DNA from: Symbiodinium sp. CCMP2592
Taxonomy: Eukaryota; Sar; Dinophyceae; Suessiales; Symbiodiniaceae
Direction of reading: 5' to 3'
DNA length: 64,000 bases
Assembly: GCA_905221615.1 (NCBI GenBank)
Contig: CAJNDT010005833.1
Span: 194,001-258,000 of the forward strand
The position numbers and the translations under genes were made by a program. Shown piece after piece: positions 47,406-57,074 of the stretch. The stretch's first letter is position 1. Each line of letters begins with the position of its first letter. The notes under the pieces are model-generated. The model made no database searches and was not told the DNA's origin. It saw only the letters and a program-made list of their open reading frames with translations.

Positions 47406-47651
47406 AACTATATAGGTTTATATACTATATACCAAATCCTGCACGTGAAAACCTGGAGCGACCCAGTTGAATCTCAAGGGTAACCACACAGGAAGCAGCT
47501 CAAATCCACAACCTGCATGAAAGAAACGCTCTGGATTGACTAGCTATTGGATCTTCTCCGGTAGATGCATGCAAGGATGGCTGTTCCGGGATGATGAAAG
47601 CACGTGACACCAGGACAACCACATTTCCAGCTATTTGGCCCTTGGTGCTAA

Positions 47652-47761
47652 AATAGGGGCCTCAATAGCTAGAATAAGATTCTGGAACCCATTATACTAG
47701 AATTCCAACACGCACGGACCCCTCAAAAAAACATTATAGGTACTTGTTTAGGCCGCTATGC
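47652..47761. repeat. Hairpin element, family D (copy D5)
   Basis: ATAGGGGCCTCAATAGCTAG and TACTTGTTTAGGCCGCTAT; diverged but aligned throughout. Confidence 0.75.
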
Positions 47762-47975
47762 TACTGTGACAGACCGACAGACCACCACTCATGCTGAGAT
47801 TGAAAAAGCCTTAACTCTTCGGTTGAATCAAATGAACTCCTAACCTCAAACCTCACTGTCGTCAAGGCTTCATAAAGTGCTCCCTAAACTTAACTTGGCA
47901 GCTCAAGCCTGTAACAGCAAACCATAAACCCAGAAACTGAGTAGGACACAGCTATTCCCGACAAAACTTGCCAAC

Positions 47976-47989
47976 CTGGCTGCGCGCAC
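47976..47989 (-). CDS. CAQPG micro-exon (between Q11 and Q10), GT donor
   Basis: TCTGAG|GTGCGCGCAGCCAG|GTTGGC. The one standard-type copy whose downstream donor is GT instead of GC. Confidence 0.5.
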
Positions 47990-48322
47990 CTCAGATACTT
48001 GAGGAATTTGGGGTTTGGCCCGGGTCAGGGAATTTGATGAAAGCTCAACCGAATCGTCAACCTCGATAACCCGCTTGGGGCTGGAGACTTCGAGCCCGAG
48101 AAAACATAGATCTTGGGTTTGGAGTCTGGTTTCGGATGTAGGGTTCTGCGGCTGGCTGAAAAAGTCACAGGCCCTACCTTGGGGCTGCTGCTACACATCA
48201 AAGAATTAAAGATGGCCCGCAACTCAGCATAGTAGAACAATCACTCAATCCAGAAATATTGGACTGGAACTATCCAGAAATCCAGAAAAATACAACTGTA
48301 CTAAGGCTGACGTTGGCACGGC

Positions 48323-48386
48323 TGCTGCTGGTACTGGTTTGGGTACGCCGCTGGCTGCTGAAACGGCGGCTGGCTTCCGAAAGCAC
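48323..48386 (-). CDS. Q/P exon Q11
   Basis: CCGCAAG|, lead GTGCTTTC, coding AFGSQPPFQQPAAYPN and on to CA|GCCGTGC. A quite different peptide that keeps frame and ends. Confidence 0.45.
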
Positions 48387-48611
48387 CTTGCGGGCCATCA
48401 CATGCTTTGGAGTTTAGGGCTTATAGGGTTTAGGGTCTACAGTCTATAGGGCGACCTTCATATGCCGCTTTGTTAGGGGGGTCCTCAGAAGAAGGATCCT
48501 GAGGGGTGTACGAGTCTACCGTCCCTGTACCGGTGCATACTTTGGGACCGACAACATGAAGGTTCGCATCATCATCCTTAATACAGGAGAAGCTTGACTA
48601 ATCAAGGCTCT

Positions 48612-48704
48612 ACCCATAGGCCCCAAAGTAGATTCCTTTTTGGGATGACCTTATAGGATTCTATATATGAACCCCAAAAGGAATTACTTGGGGGGCCTTA
48701 GGGT
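48612..48704. repeat. Hairpin element, family C (copy C8)
   Basis: ACCCATAGGCCCCAAAGTAG and GGCCTTAGGGT; the right arm has AATTACTTGGGG, a few changes. Confidence 0.88.
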
Positions 48705-48822
48705 ACAGTACTCTTTCAGCCCCAAACCAACTCATCAAAACACTCCGATTTCTGATCAGCCTCTAGCACCCACTTTGGAACCAACCCGCAGCTCCACATG
48801 GCTCAGCCTAGCCTTGAAGACT

Positions 48823-48947
48823 CCACTTGCTTGGAGGATCATGGGACTTAGTAAGTAGGGGTATAAGTACCTTAATGAGGTTATAAGTATACGTACAGTT
48901 ACCTTAATTATAACCCTAGTTACTAAGTCCCAGGATCCTTTAAGTGG
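48823..48947. repeat. Hairpin element, family H (copy H1, full length)
   Basis: CCACTTGCTTGGAGGATC then ATGGGACTTAGTAAGTAGGG at the left; CTAGTTACTAAGTCCCAGGATCC and TAAGTGG at the right. The longest-armed member of the family. Confidence 0.85.
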
Positions 48948-48949
48948 AC

Positions 48950-49605
48950 ACTCTGCGACAAGAGCTCAGCACTCACATAAATGTAGAATGTAGAACACAG
49001 GAAAGCACCAAGCATATGTCGTAAGCAAACTTAGTGGCGCAGCTGCGAAAGAGAAACCCGAAGCCAAAGCCCTAGCAACAACATCAACAGCAACAAGCCC
49101 CTAACCCACAAGCCCTAATCCTAATATCCTAAACAACAAACCCAAACCAACAGCCCTATAACCGGATGCAAATCCAAAAAATGCCTTGTTTCCCCTTCTC
49201 ATTCCTGCATACATCACTCTAAGTCTCCTTTTACCCTAAACCCTAAACCCTAAACCCGAAACCCTAAACCCTAATCCAAAATTCTTCAATCCGAGGATCC
49301 TGGCTGAGACCTCCGTAACGGCACGGACAGGTCATCAGGGCTCACAGGGTTTAGGGCTTTAGGGTCTATAGTTATTAGGAGTTATAGGGTTGAGGGTCTG
49401 GTTACATTGTTTGTAGAGGCTTAAAATCAAGGGTTGAGGATCTCGCTACAAGCACTTACAGCGTTTTAGGCTTCAGGGGTTTAGGCTGCAAGGCGTAAGT
49501 CATAAGAATCAAGTGTACTTGCCGTTCAAGCATCGATTCCCGAAGGTTTTTCCACGCTTTCTGACTGGGGGGCTTCAAGCGCCGGGTTTTAGGCTTACTG
49601 AAGCG
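48950..49605. other. Presumed intron with telomere-like arrays
   Basis: CCCTAAA units at 49232-49273 and G-rich degenerate units at 49340-49490. No exon block was seen. Confidence 0.5.
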
Positions 49606-49614
49606 GGCAAGAAA

Positions 49615-49688
49615 TGACTAAAGCAGGGTTTGGGGATACATTATACAGTATTGATAAGGAGCCCTAATAAGGAATAGTACTGACACAC
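49615..49688. repeat. Partial family D element (copy D10)
   Basis: GCAGGGTTTGGGGATACATTA and GATAAGGAGCCCTAATAAGG are the D interior; the outer arms are lost. Confidence 0.6.
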
Positions 49689-49811
49689 ATTCAATTTATG
49701 AAATTACATTGGGCTGACTATGCAAGGGAGGTTAGGAGTTCGGGTTGGAGATCTGGGGTTTAGGGTCCTCAATGCCCTGAGCCCATTCGGAAGGTCGGGT
49801 GACTTTGGCAG

Positions 49812-49884
49812 GTGGACTTCATGAGCAAGGTAAGGGTAAGGGTTAGAGTTTATAGGGGTTCATTACGGTGATTAAGGCTCATCG
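49812..49884 (+). other. Possible two tiny exons upstream of 49908
   Basis: GGCAG|18 nt coding VDFMSK|GTAAGG, then TATAG|29 nt coding GFITVIKAH|GTAGGT; both join the exon at 49908 in phase. The implied introns would be only 26 and 23 nt, so I give this low weight. Confidence 0.2.
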
Positions 49885-49907
49885 GTAGGTATGCTATTCC
49901 TCCTCAG

Positions 49908-50214
49908 GCTCTTCTTCGAAGGCCGTATCGCCTGGATGTTGGCCACAAGAAACCAAAAGCTCATGCCCACCATGCCCTACAAATCAGAACTACCACGTGC
50001 ACGAATGTACTTGTTGTGCGAAGCTCATGAGACATCTCACCACTCTAGAAACTCGCTTGAGCATGTGTCCATCATGGACGCAACCTCTATGCATGAGGAC
50101 ATCGTAGCTTTGGCAACTTCACAGTCGGAAGCACAACCCTCAATGCTATGTGCTCTCAGAGGCCCTGGGCCCAACACCTTGCCCAATGACAACCGAGTAG
50201 CACGGACGGACGCG
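49908..50214 (+). CDS. Candidate exon of an unidentified gene, plus strand
   Basis: ATTCCTCCTCAG| opens and GACGCG|GTGAGT closes a 307-nt open block coding LFFEGRIAWMLATRNQ and later SIMDATSMHEDIVALATS. Codon choice is ordinary and no repeat is involved. It ends in phase 0, matching the acceptor at 50381. The junction residues (TDA before GTGAGT) resemble those of the exon at 46746 (KDA before GTGAGT). The family is not recognised. It lies inside a presumed intron of the minus-strand Q/P gene. Confidence 0.55.
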
Positions 50215-50380
50215 GTGAGTCCTGCTGCAGATTCTGCTCTAGGAGTGGGATCTGCAGTATGTAGTGGCTTTCGCTCGTTCAGGGATCACTGACATGACGA
50301 TATGCAATGATCGTGACGGAGCTATATCACTTCAACGATCCTCCTGGAATTGATTGATAGGGGGTGTTGTGGCTTGTAAG

Positions 50381-50614
50381 GATCGAGGGGTTGGAAGCAG
50401 TGCTGTGCCCCATTCTTGCGATGCTATTGGAATATCCAGCAACCAAGGCAATGCGAACGAGCAGCCTGTTGAAGGGGAACAAGAACAAAGTGGGAAGGTG
50501 GTTCCAGGACTTGTGCCCTTGGGTTTGAGAAAGCAGTACCAAAGCTTTCTCAGACTATTAAGAGTGGTCTTCTCCGTCTGCTGTCGAGACAGCGGCAAAG
50601 TCTACGATGCTTGA
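50381..50614 (+). CDS. Candidate terminal exon of the same plus-strand gene
   Basis: GGCTTGTAAG| followed by 77 codons and TGA. The protein starts DRGVGSSAVPHSCDAIG, has a Glu/Gln-rich part and ends in a basic hydrophobic helix (YQSFLRLLRVVFSVCC) that could be a membrane anchor or amphipathic tail. Phase 0 on both sides of the 166-nt intron. A protein of at least 180 residues is implied. Confidence 0.5.
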   Translation, partial: DRGVGSSAVPHSCDAIGISSNQGNANEQPVEGEQEQSGKVVPGLVPLGLRKQYQSFLRLLRVVFSVCCRDSGKVYDA

Positions 50615-51002
50615 GCGGCCCATGAGGCAGACAAAACGTAGAAAATTGAAACCGCGCTTGCCACAGACGTGCGTATCGTGCGGTTTAGGGTTCAGGGTTT
50701 ATTTGACATGCTACGCCATGGCATGGTGTGCACGCTCGCATTAAATTAAACAGAGAGACTTCAGCGCATGCCCTGAGGCCCTCGCGCAGTCCCAGCCATC
50801 TGGTTCAGGGCTCCTTCGCTACCAGCAGAGCTGCTCTCAAAGAGGTTTAGGATTTAGGGTTTAGGGCTTAGGGTCTAGGGGTTACATTATGTGCACGAAG
50901 TATATGGCTTCGTGTGGTTCCATGTTTCGTGTTTAAGCTTAGCTTTCAGATCAAGGTATATGTACAACGCAAGAGTCCAGATACTCCTTGTTAGTGTGTT
51001 TG

Positions 51003-51113
51003 ATATGGGATCTTCCGAAAATAGGGGACCCTAATCTAGTACCCTAAACAGTAGGATCCTTATTCTAAGGACCCCAAAATACGGTACCCCCCAATTTTCG
51101 GAAACTCCCATAT
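51003..51113. repeat. Hairpin element, family B (copy B3)
   Basis: ATATGGGATCTTCCGAAAAT and ATTTTCGGAAACTCCCATAT; loop CCCTAAACAGTAGGATCC. Confidence 0.9.
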
Positions 51114-51132
51114 CCAATACCAACCCAGCAGC

Positions 51133-51402
51133 TCAAGATGAAAAGACTTGATTGTCGGCGCTGCTTTTTGCTGCGCTAAGCTGCTGCTGCAGCAATCGCA
51201 TACACCTAAGTTTACTGGTACACTTCAGTCTCAAGGTATATAGGTTCAACCACCCAAACTCATGTCTAATGCCTATCTGGGTCACCCATCTACGATTACT
51301 TTGCCAAAGTGTAATTGTTCTCACAGGTCCGAGTACACCTGCTGCTGCCAAGGGGCGCTTGTCGGTACATGGCCGCAGGATAGTTGAAGCCTCAGATGAA
51401 AG
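51133..51402. CDS. Candidate exon region open on both strands
   Basis: Plus strand: TTGTTCTCACAG| at 51326, then 76 nt coding PSTPAAAKGRLSVHGRRI and on to GAAAG|GTAAAG at 51402; this has the better splice sites. Minus strand: an open block to a TGA at 51133 codes for example ITLWQSNRRWVTQIGIRH, also protein-like. Only one is likely real; I favour the plus-strand 51327-51402 exon. Confidence 0.4.
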
Positions 51403-51782
51403 GTAAAGGTCGGGGTTTAGGGCGTAGGGCTTCAGAGATATGCCTATCCGAAACCGCAGGCACGTAGGGTGTTGTGAGGGTTGAGGGTCCAAGGGTTGTG
51501 GGTTTTGCTGCAAGGGTGGATCGAACAGAATGGTCATAGTGGAGGGAATCAGAACTACATGGGAGTTCCGGAGAAAAAAGGACCCTGCCATAAAGCTCAG
51601 ATTCGTAGAATTTTCAGTTTAGGAAGTTACCTCGAAAAGACCCTTCATATCATGAAGATTTCCTATGCCAGGAAATACCAGGAACCCTAACCTTAATTAC
51701 ATTGACTCCTTCGGTATCGCCCACACTTCCCCGCGGACGTTGCATTATGAACCTTGGAGATGGACTGCTTGAAATAGTATGC

Positions 51783-51894
51783 TATAGGGCCCGTAATAAT
51801 TAGAATAGGGTTTCAGGCCTATTATACCACAACTATATTGAGCAACCCCCACAATGGTAGAGGTAATCATTAAGGTTTCTATATTCGGGCCTTA
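51783..51894. repeat. Hairpin element, family D (copy D6)
   Basis: TATAGGGCCCGTAATAATTAG and its diverged complement ending TTCGGGCCTTAG. Confidence 0.75.
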
Positions 51895-52195
51895 GTGAGT
51901 AGACAGCAAGGGGTGTGTGGTATACTATACCTACATATTTGGAAAACTGCAGGGAGAAGTCTTACTAGCTAGTCACAGCCTAAATCCTGAACCGTCAGGT
52001 TTAAGCTGGTACAGCAGCCAGAACATCCTCGAAATGCCCAGATCGAAACGCAAGCCTTGGGCAAGAAATTACTACGAACGCCAAACGCTAAACCCTGAGC
52101 CCTTAAACCCCTAAACCCTCAACCCCTAAACCTTACACTCGAACCTTCAGCCCGTAAACCCTACACCCCTAAACCACATCTTGAGGCAAAGAAGC

Positions 52196-52212
52196 CTGGC
52201 TGCGGGGCAGGC
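52196..52212 (-). CDS. PAPQPG micro-exon, 17 nt (between Q12 and Q11)
   Basis: CCTGAG|, 17 nt coding PAPQP plus G, |GCTTCT. One codon longer than the standard block, so the frame is preserved. Confidence 0.4.
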
Positions 52213-52327
52213 CTCAGGCTCACAACGAGGCGCGCTTGTTGTACTAGACCGTCTGGGTTCAAGACTCAATGAACCGATGAACCAATCTTCGCTGAAACTC
52301 AACAATTACATGTTTGATTAGGACGAG

Positions 52328-52380
52328 GTGGGAGTTTCTGAAAATAGGGGGACCCTTTAAAGGGATCCTTACAGGGACCC
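52328..52380. repeat. Partial family B element
   Basis: TGGGAGTTTCTGAAAATAGG, then AAAGGGATCCTTACAGGGACCC; right arm absent. Confidence 0.6.
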
Positions 52381-52502
52381 AAATCAATTTAAAGGACCAC
52401 ACCACGTGACCCCGGAAGCTGGATTGACACGTCCCTGCTACATGGAACCAGTTGTAGGAAACAAGCAAACTTCCGGACGGCAGCAGCATCCTCGGGTACA
52501 TT

Positions 52503-52604
52503 ATATAGGGGCCCAAATAATTAACTATACTAGTTTGGGGGTTCCTTATTATGATTGTAGCATGGTGGGCAACAAAACCGTAATCCAATTATTAAGGCCC
52601 CTAC
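52503..52604. repeat. Hairpin element, family D (copy D7)
   Basis: ATAGGGGCCCAAATAATTAA and CCAATTATTAAGGCCCCTA. CATTA occurs on both sides (left 52497-52502 region, right 52603-52607) and may be a target duplication. Confidence 0.82.
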
Positions 52605-52666
52605 ATTAGGGGCTCATCGAAACCCAGGGCAGAATCCTTCAGCCCTAAACTGCGCTTGTATGCACA

Positions 52667-52769
52667 TGGGTGGTTGTCAAAATTGTGGTCCCTTTGTGGG
52701 TACCCTAAATAATATGTGCCGTACTATAATAGGGACTCAAAAAGGGACCATAATTTTGACAACCATTCA
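52667..52769. repeat. Hairpin element, family E (copy E3)
   Basis: TGGGTGGTTGTCAAAATTGTGG and CATAATTTTGACAACCATTCA; loop with GTGCCGTACTATAATAGGG. Confidence 0.9.
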
Positions 52770-52993
52770 CATGTCAGTGCCTAGCCGGTTGGAAAACGGG
52801 CTCTTTAACGGACAATCACAGCATACTGATGACGAAACCCTAAGCCCTGAACCGTACATCAGGGTTCCTTAAAGGGGACCCTACTTCGGAGAACTAGCCT
52901 TAAAGTACCCTGCGGTTCAGAAGGGCTGCCTCTGTGAGTCCCCGCAACTACACTCGCATTGGCCAGGCTGGTCTTTAGGGCTCAGGGTTAGCA

Positions 52994-53170
52994 ATGTAGG
53001 GGCCTTAATGATTTGAATAGGGTTCCGGTCAAAAAGGCCAACAAGAAGGGCTATTACAAGGATTGAATGTCGGGCCTATTTCATAATCGGAATAGGGTTT
53101 GCGGGTATATGATACTATTACTATATTAAGGAAACCCAAAACCCTATTCTGAATATTAAAGGCCCCTACA
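52994..53170. repeat. Compound family D element (copy D8)
   Basis: ATGTAGGGGCCTTAATGATT at the left and AATATTAAAGGCCCCTACATT at the right frame a 177-bp unit in which GGAATAGGGTTT occurs twice. It looks like one D element with a second D interior or an insertion. Confidence 0.7.
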
Positions 53171-53327
53171 TTACATGACCAAGCCCCGGACCTTGAGCCC
53201 TGGACCCAAGAAACCTGACTAAAAGCCTGATCCCGCAACCGTGAAACCATATTATACTAAACCCTAAACCCAAAACCCTAAACTCAAAACCCTAAATCCA
53301 TATTATACCCAACCTCTCCGGCTGAGC

Positions 53328-53367
53328 TGCTGCTGATACTGTGGCTGACCTCCCACAGGGGCCATGC
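53328..53367 (-). CDS. Q/P exon Q12
   Basis: TGCTCAG|, coding MAPVGGQPQYQQ, ending CA|GCTCAGC. First Q block after the gap that lacks a CAQPG partner, so possibly the first of a separate gene. Confidence 0.42.
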
Positions 53368-53538
53368 CTGAGCAGAGCTGGGGACGTTTGGGATTCGAGC
53401 CTCGGACCCGACCTAGATAAGCCAAAAAACTATATGCTATAATGATTCTGACGTAACAAAGTACACTACAATACAGTATGGTATAAAAACTACGATGTAA
53501 TCTAATGCAAGTGCAATACAAGTCCGTAAAATTTCATA

Positions 53539-53639
53539 CGGCTGATGATATAAACCCTGCATTCTCCATAATAAGGAATATGCCAGAATTCCCATAGTGT
53601 AGGGTCCTTAAGGTAATGCAGGATTTATATCATCAACAG
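53539..53639. repeat. Hairpin element, family A (copy A7)
   Basis: CGGCTGATGATATAAACCCT and its complement; 58 bp left of the interrupted copy A8. Confidence 0.88.
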
Positions 53640-53697
53640 TATCACACATCACGTTTAGGGCTTAGCTCCTGAGAACTCAAAGGCTGCTTGAACCCTA

Positions 53698-53906
53698 CGG
53701 TTGATGATATGGGGGTTTCCGAAAATAGGGGGTACCTTATTTGGGGGTCCTTCTAATAAGGATCCTACTATTTCGGGTGCTTTTTTAGGGTCCCCTATTT
53801 TCGGAAACTCCCATATACACCCCCCTGCATTACCCTTAATGAGGAATATACCATAGTTCCCATAGTTTAGGGTCATTAAGGTAATTTTGGATGTATATCA
53901 CCAACC
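53698..53906. repeat. Hairpin element, family A (copy A8) split by a family B element
   Basis: The A left arm CGGTTGATGATAT is cut; the remainder (CCTGCATTACCC through to ATATCACCAACC) resumes after 53816. The gap is exactly a complete B element. Confidence 0.9.
53707..53816. repeat. Hairpin element, family B (copy B4) nested in A8
   Basis: ATATGGGGGTTTCCGAAAAT and ATTTTCGGAAACTCCCATAT. It is inserted at the ATAT of the A arm, which shows that B moved after A. Confidence 0.92.
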
Positions 53907-53935
53907 CTAGTAGCCTGAACTTCACTTCAGGGCCC

Positions 53936-54112
53936 TGAAACCCTAAACCCTGAGGACCCTGGATTTAGGGTTTTAGGGTCTAGGGTTTAGGTGTTTGGGT
54001 TTAGGGTTTTGGGTTTAGGGTTTGTTTAGGTGTTTGGGTTCAGGGTTTTGGGTTTAGGGTTTACGGTTTAGGGTATAGGCATAGGGTTTTGGGTTTAGGG
54101 TTTGGTTTGGGG
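53936..54112. repeat. Telomere-like array, C-rich then G-rich
   Basis: Two CCCTAAA units, then TTTAGGG with TTTTGGG and TGTTTGGG variants over 150 bp. Confidence 0.85.
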
Positions 54113-54217
54113 CTCTTAAACCTCTCAACCGCTTGGCCAGCATTCAACATGTGCAGCCCAAGAATGGGACCAACGCTCGAACATTGATGCAGGCAGTCAC
54201 ATCTTCTCGATTACAGA

Positions 54218-54335
54218 GGCCCTAGCTTAGAAGCTGCCCCCACGCTGTAATAGTGCATATAAGGATCATATTAGGGCCCTATTATATTCCTATTATACCA
54301 CTATTACAGGGTGGTGGGGCAGCTTCTAGGCCCCC
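54218..54335. repeat. Hairpin element, single copy M
   Basis: GGCCCTAGCTTAGAAGCTGCCCC pairs with GGGGCAGCTTCTAGGCCCC; inner CTGTAATAGTG/CACTATTACAG stem. Confidence 0.88.
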
Positions 54336-54409
54336 TAACTGTTAGGAACCCTAACGTACGGTCCTTGCAGCCAAGGCCGTAAAGACGGTTGCACTCCCAC
54401 AGACTACTA

Positions 54410-54553
54410 GTATTATTTTATTATTATATTATTATATTTTTAAATTATTAAACTATTATATTATTAAATTATTAACTTATTATGTTATTATATTATTATA
54501 TTATTATATTATTATATTATTATATTATTATATTATTATATTAGTATATTAGA
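54410..54553. repeat. TTA microsatellite
   Basis: (TTA)n over about 145 bp, nearly perfect from 54478. Confidence 0.95.
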
Positions 54554-54802
54554 CCTCGGGCTGCCTTTCTGTGCTCAATCTGGCAGTTGGCTTCATGCTC
54601 AACCTGTCCCAGACCGTGAAAGTGACCATAAAAGAGGCTACTCCCAGTAATCATTCCCATGTAGAGCCCAGACAAATGACACATCAACCCGACCATCATG
54701 ACAACCATGATGAGCAATCTCACAACCGTGGCAGTTGCAAGAAGGCAAGCCACAAACATCATCCATCAGCTGCAGCGCCAACATCGACATCATTGTCGTG
54801 CT

Positions 54803-54824
54803 GTCTCTCTCTCTCTCTCTCTCC
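54803..54824. repeat. Short CT microsatellite
   Basis: (CT)n of about ten units. Confidence 0.9.
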
Positions 54825-54874
54825 AAACCGCCGTGATAGTGTAAGCGTCTCAAACGGACTCTCCACTACACCCG

Positions 54875-55104
54875 TCAGGCGTCAGCACACGATGAGGCCA
54901 AGGGGCCAGTCATCGTGTTACACCTCGGAAGAAGCGATTCACTCACTGGGTTGTTCTCGCACTCTGTACCGGCCATGTTGGGCTTTACAACAACGGGCTT
55001 GTAGAGGCTTTGAAACGGGTTTATGGAGGTTCCAGATCGCTTTTGTGCCCCGCAGCCAAGCAACGGCTGCTGAAACGGCTGCTGGGCTGGCATGGGGGCC
55101 GCAC
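54875..55104 (-). CDS. Q/P exon Q13, possibly a long terminal exon
   Basis: ACCAAG|, coding AAPMPAQQPFQ. A short version would end at CA|GCCG (55068). The frame instead stays open for another 65 codons of normal-looking protein (FQSLYKPVVVKPNMAG, then CADA and TGA at 54875). With no CAQPG block following before Q12, this may be the C-terminus of the upstream gene. Confidence 0.42.
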
Positions 55105-55422
55105 CTTGGTTCGCGATTTAGCTCCCTTCAGTTTTAGAGTTCCTGTAAGGATACCTTCAGGCAATCTATAAGGCCATAAGGGGTCCCACGGACGCGGAGT
55201 GAAGGGTGTAGGCCGAAACCACAAGCCTTGTAAGCTGCAACTCTAGGAGTAAAGCAAAAACGGAAACCAAGAACAAGGTAAACACGGCCCCCATGGACTC
55301 AGGGTGGCTTACACCCGGCACAAAGAAAATACCAGCAACTCTCAGAGAGGCGTCAACGTTCCGGGCTACAGGGCTCCCGCTCCGAACCTTGAGTGCTTCT
55401 CGCCTTTCGTGCACATGCTTAG

Positions 55423-55538
55423 TATAGGGGCGCGGCGTAAGTAGCTTTAATATTTGCTTCTTAAGGCTCCTTCATCCTACCCATGCTCTATAATATACCC
55501 CCCAAGGCCCACATTGTGAAGGTCAGGGCCCCTATATA
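55423..55538. repeat. Family D-like element (diverged, copy D12)
   Basis: AGTATAGGGGCGCGG at the left and AGGGCCCCTATATA at the right; interior only loosely family-like (GCTCTATAATATACCCCCC). Confidence 0.5.
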
Positions 55539-55819
55539 AAGGATCTCTTGCAAGAAGGATTGGGGCCTGAGGTTTCGCTTTGTAGAGTCATGTGGCGAGG
55601 GCCCTGGTACGAACACAATCTCATTGTGTTTAGGGTCTAGGGTCTCGCGGTTAAGTTTAGGGCTTTAAAGAAGGTTCGGGCTTAGGGTTTAGGGCAACCC
55701 GGAAGTAAACCCAGAGATCCGTAGACGCCCTAAACCGTATCCTCCAACTCTTAGTCCTAAGCCCCAGCAATCTTCGCCCATCCCGACCAAGCTCCCCTGT
55801 CACGTGCATGTCAAGCTGC

Positions 55820-55836
55820 CAGGCTGTGCAGCACAC
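55820..55836 (-). CDS. CAAQPG micro-exon, 17 nt (between Q14 and Q13)
   Basis: TTCAAG|, 17 nt coding CAAQP plus G, |GCAGCT. One inserted Ala codon; the frame is kept. Confidence 0.4.
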
Positions 55837-56117
55837 CTTGAAGGGACGCTTTGGGCCGTAAACCCACAATGCGCAACTGCTCCCTATAGGTTTGGCGGCC
55901 TACTTCCGTCGAATTATGGGATATTGCCATCAGCAATACCTTAGCTTGGTGCTGGTTCAGGTCTCCTTCGATTCGCACTGGGGGATCTCAACTCGCGCTC
56001 AGTACAGTGGGACGCGCGGCCCCTGATCTGATATTTACCTGGACGGTCAACCAATATTAGCTTAGGGTGTAGGGTTTAGAGTAACATGCAGGTCTGAAAG
56101 ATTAGTCTTTAATGCTA

Positions 56118-56278
56118 GTAGTGGGGTAGAGTAGAGTAGAGCAGAGTAGAGCAAAGCAGAGGAGAAGTGGAGTAGGGTAGAGTAGGGTAGGGTAGAGTAG
56201 AGTATATAGTAGTGTAGCGTAAAGAAGATCAGATGCAGCGTAAAGAAGATCAGAGCAGAGTAGAGCAGAGCAGAGAGT
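56118..56278. repeat. GAGTA/GCAGA pentamer-type repeat
   Basis: AGAGTAGAGCAGAGTAGGG-type degenerate repeats, directly followed by hairpin I3. Confidence 0.85.
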
Positions 56279-56353
56279 ACCTTTAGCCTTTTTGGGGTAC
56301 CATAATCCCTTTTCAATCCTAGGAGGTAACCTTTAGTTCCCCTAGGATACTGG
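56277..56353. repeat. Hairpin element, family I (copy I3, inverted)
   Basis: GTACCTTTAGCCTTTTTGGGG at the left and GGTAACCTTTAGTTCCCC at the right: family I read in reverse. Confidence 0.6.
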
Positions 56354-56369
56354 ACAAGTAAGTAATACC

Positions 56370-56715
56370 GTCGCCTTGCAATCCTGCGGGATTTGGATGG
56401 TTGAGATCCATTTAACAGTTTGCTTCTGTTAAGCCTACGCCACACAGCCGAACCCCAAGCGCCGCAACGCCCAATGAATGCACCCTTATAAGCACCAGAC
56501 CCACAAGCCTGAACTTGGAAGTTGAATCAACGCCCTCCAACCCTGTAAACCCTTTACTCCCAATCCGAACCCCAAACCTCAAAGCTAGACTTGAAGCCCT
56601 TCAAATTTACATAAGTAGCCTCAGTAGCCCAACTAAAATCCCTAGAAACCCTGAAGCCCCAAAACCCTACCTGGATACAGGTAGGTTCTAAACACTTTAA
56701 ACCTCACACCTAAAA
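56370..56715. other. Presumed intron, no element recognised
   Basis: Asn/Pro-coding CCCTAAACC-like words dominate 56460-56700; no splice-supported exon. Confidence 0.45.
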
Positions 56716-56717
56716 GC

Positions 56718-56803
56718 CGATACTAGGGGACCCTAATATAGTACCCTAAATAGTAGGATCCTTATTATAAGGACTCCCAAAATAAGCTGCCCCTAATTTC
56801 GCC
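56718..56803. repeat. Degenerate family B element
   Basis: TAGGGGACCCTAATATAGTAC, TAAATAGTAGGATCC and AATAAGCTGCCCCTAATTTCG; the outer ATATGGGAG arms are missing. Confidence 0.7.
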
Positions 56804-56832
56804 ATCCTCAGTAGTTTAAGTCGAGCTTCGGC

Positions 56833-56869
56833 TGCTGCTGATACTGCTGCTGCCCATTTGGAGGAGCAC
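56833..56869 (-). CDS. Q/P exon Q14
   Basis: GAGCGCAG|, coding APPNGQQQYQQ, ending CA|GCCGAAG. Confidence 0.45.
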
Positions 56870-56892
56870 CTGCGCTCTCCCGGGGCTCAGGG

Positions 56893-56962
56893 CTTGGGGT
56901 TTAGGGGTTTTGAGTTTAGGGTATAGGGTTTAGGGTTTTGAGTTTAGGGTTTAGGGATTTGA
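56893..56962. repeat. Telomere-like array (TTTAGGG)n
   Basis: GGGTTTAGGG with TTTTGAG variants, next to Q14. Confidence 0.8.
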
Positions 56963-57074
56963 GGCCTGGATTTCAGGCCCGTATAGCATGCTACCACGAT
57001 CGCAACCGAAAGAAAGCCTCGGACAGCTGATGGTTTTGTCGCTGTCTCGGCTGGTTGCTTTGACCCTGAAACGT

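Noticed and set aside
462..53906. Regularly repeated palindromes as a CRISPR array
   Set aside because: Copies are kilobases apart with no uniform spacers, belong to many families, and lie in eukaryotic DNA.
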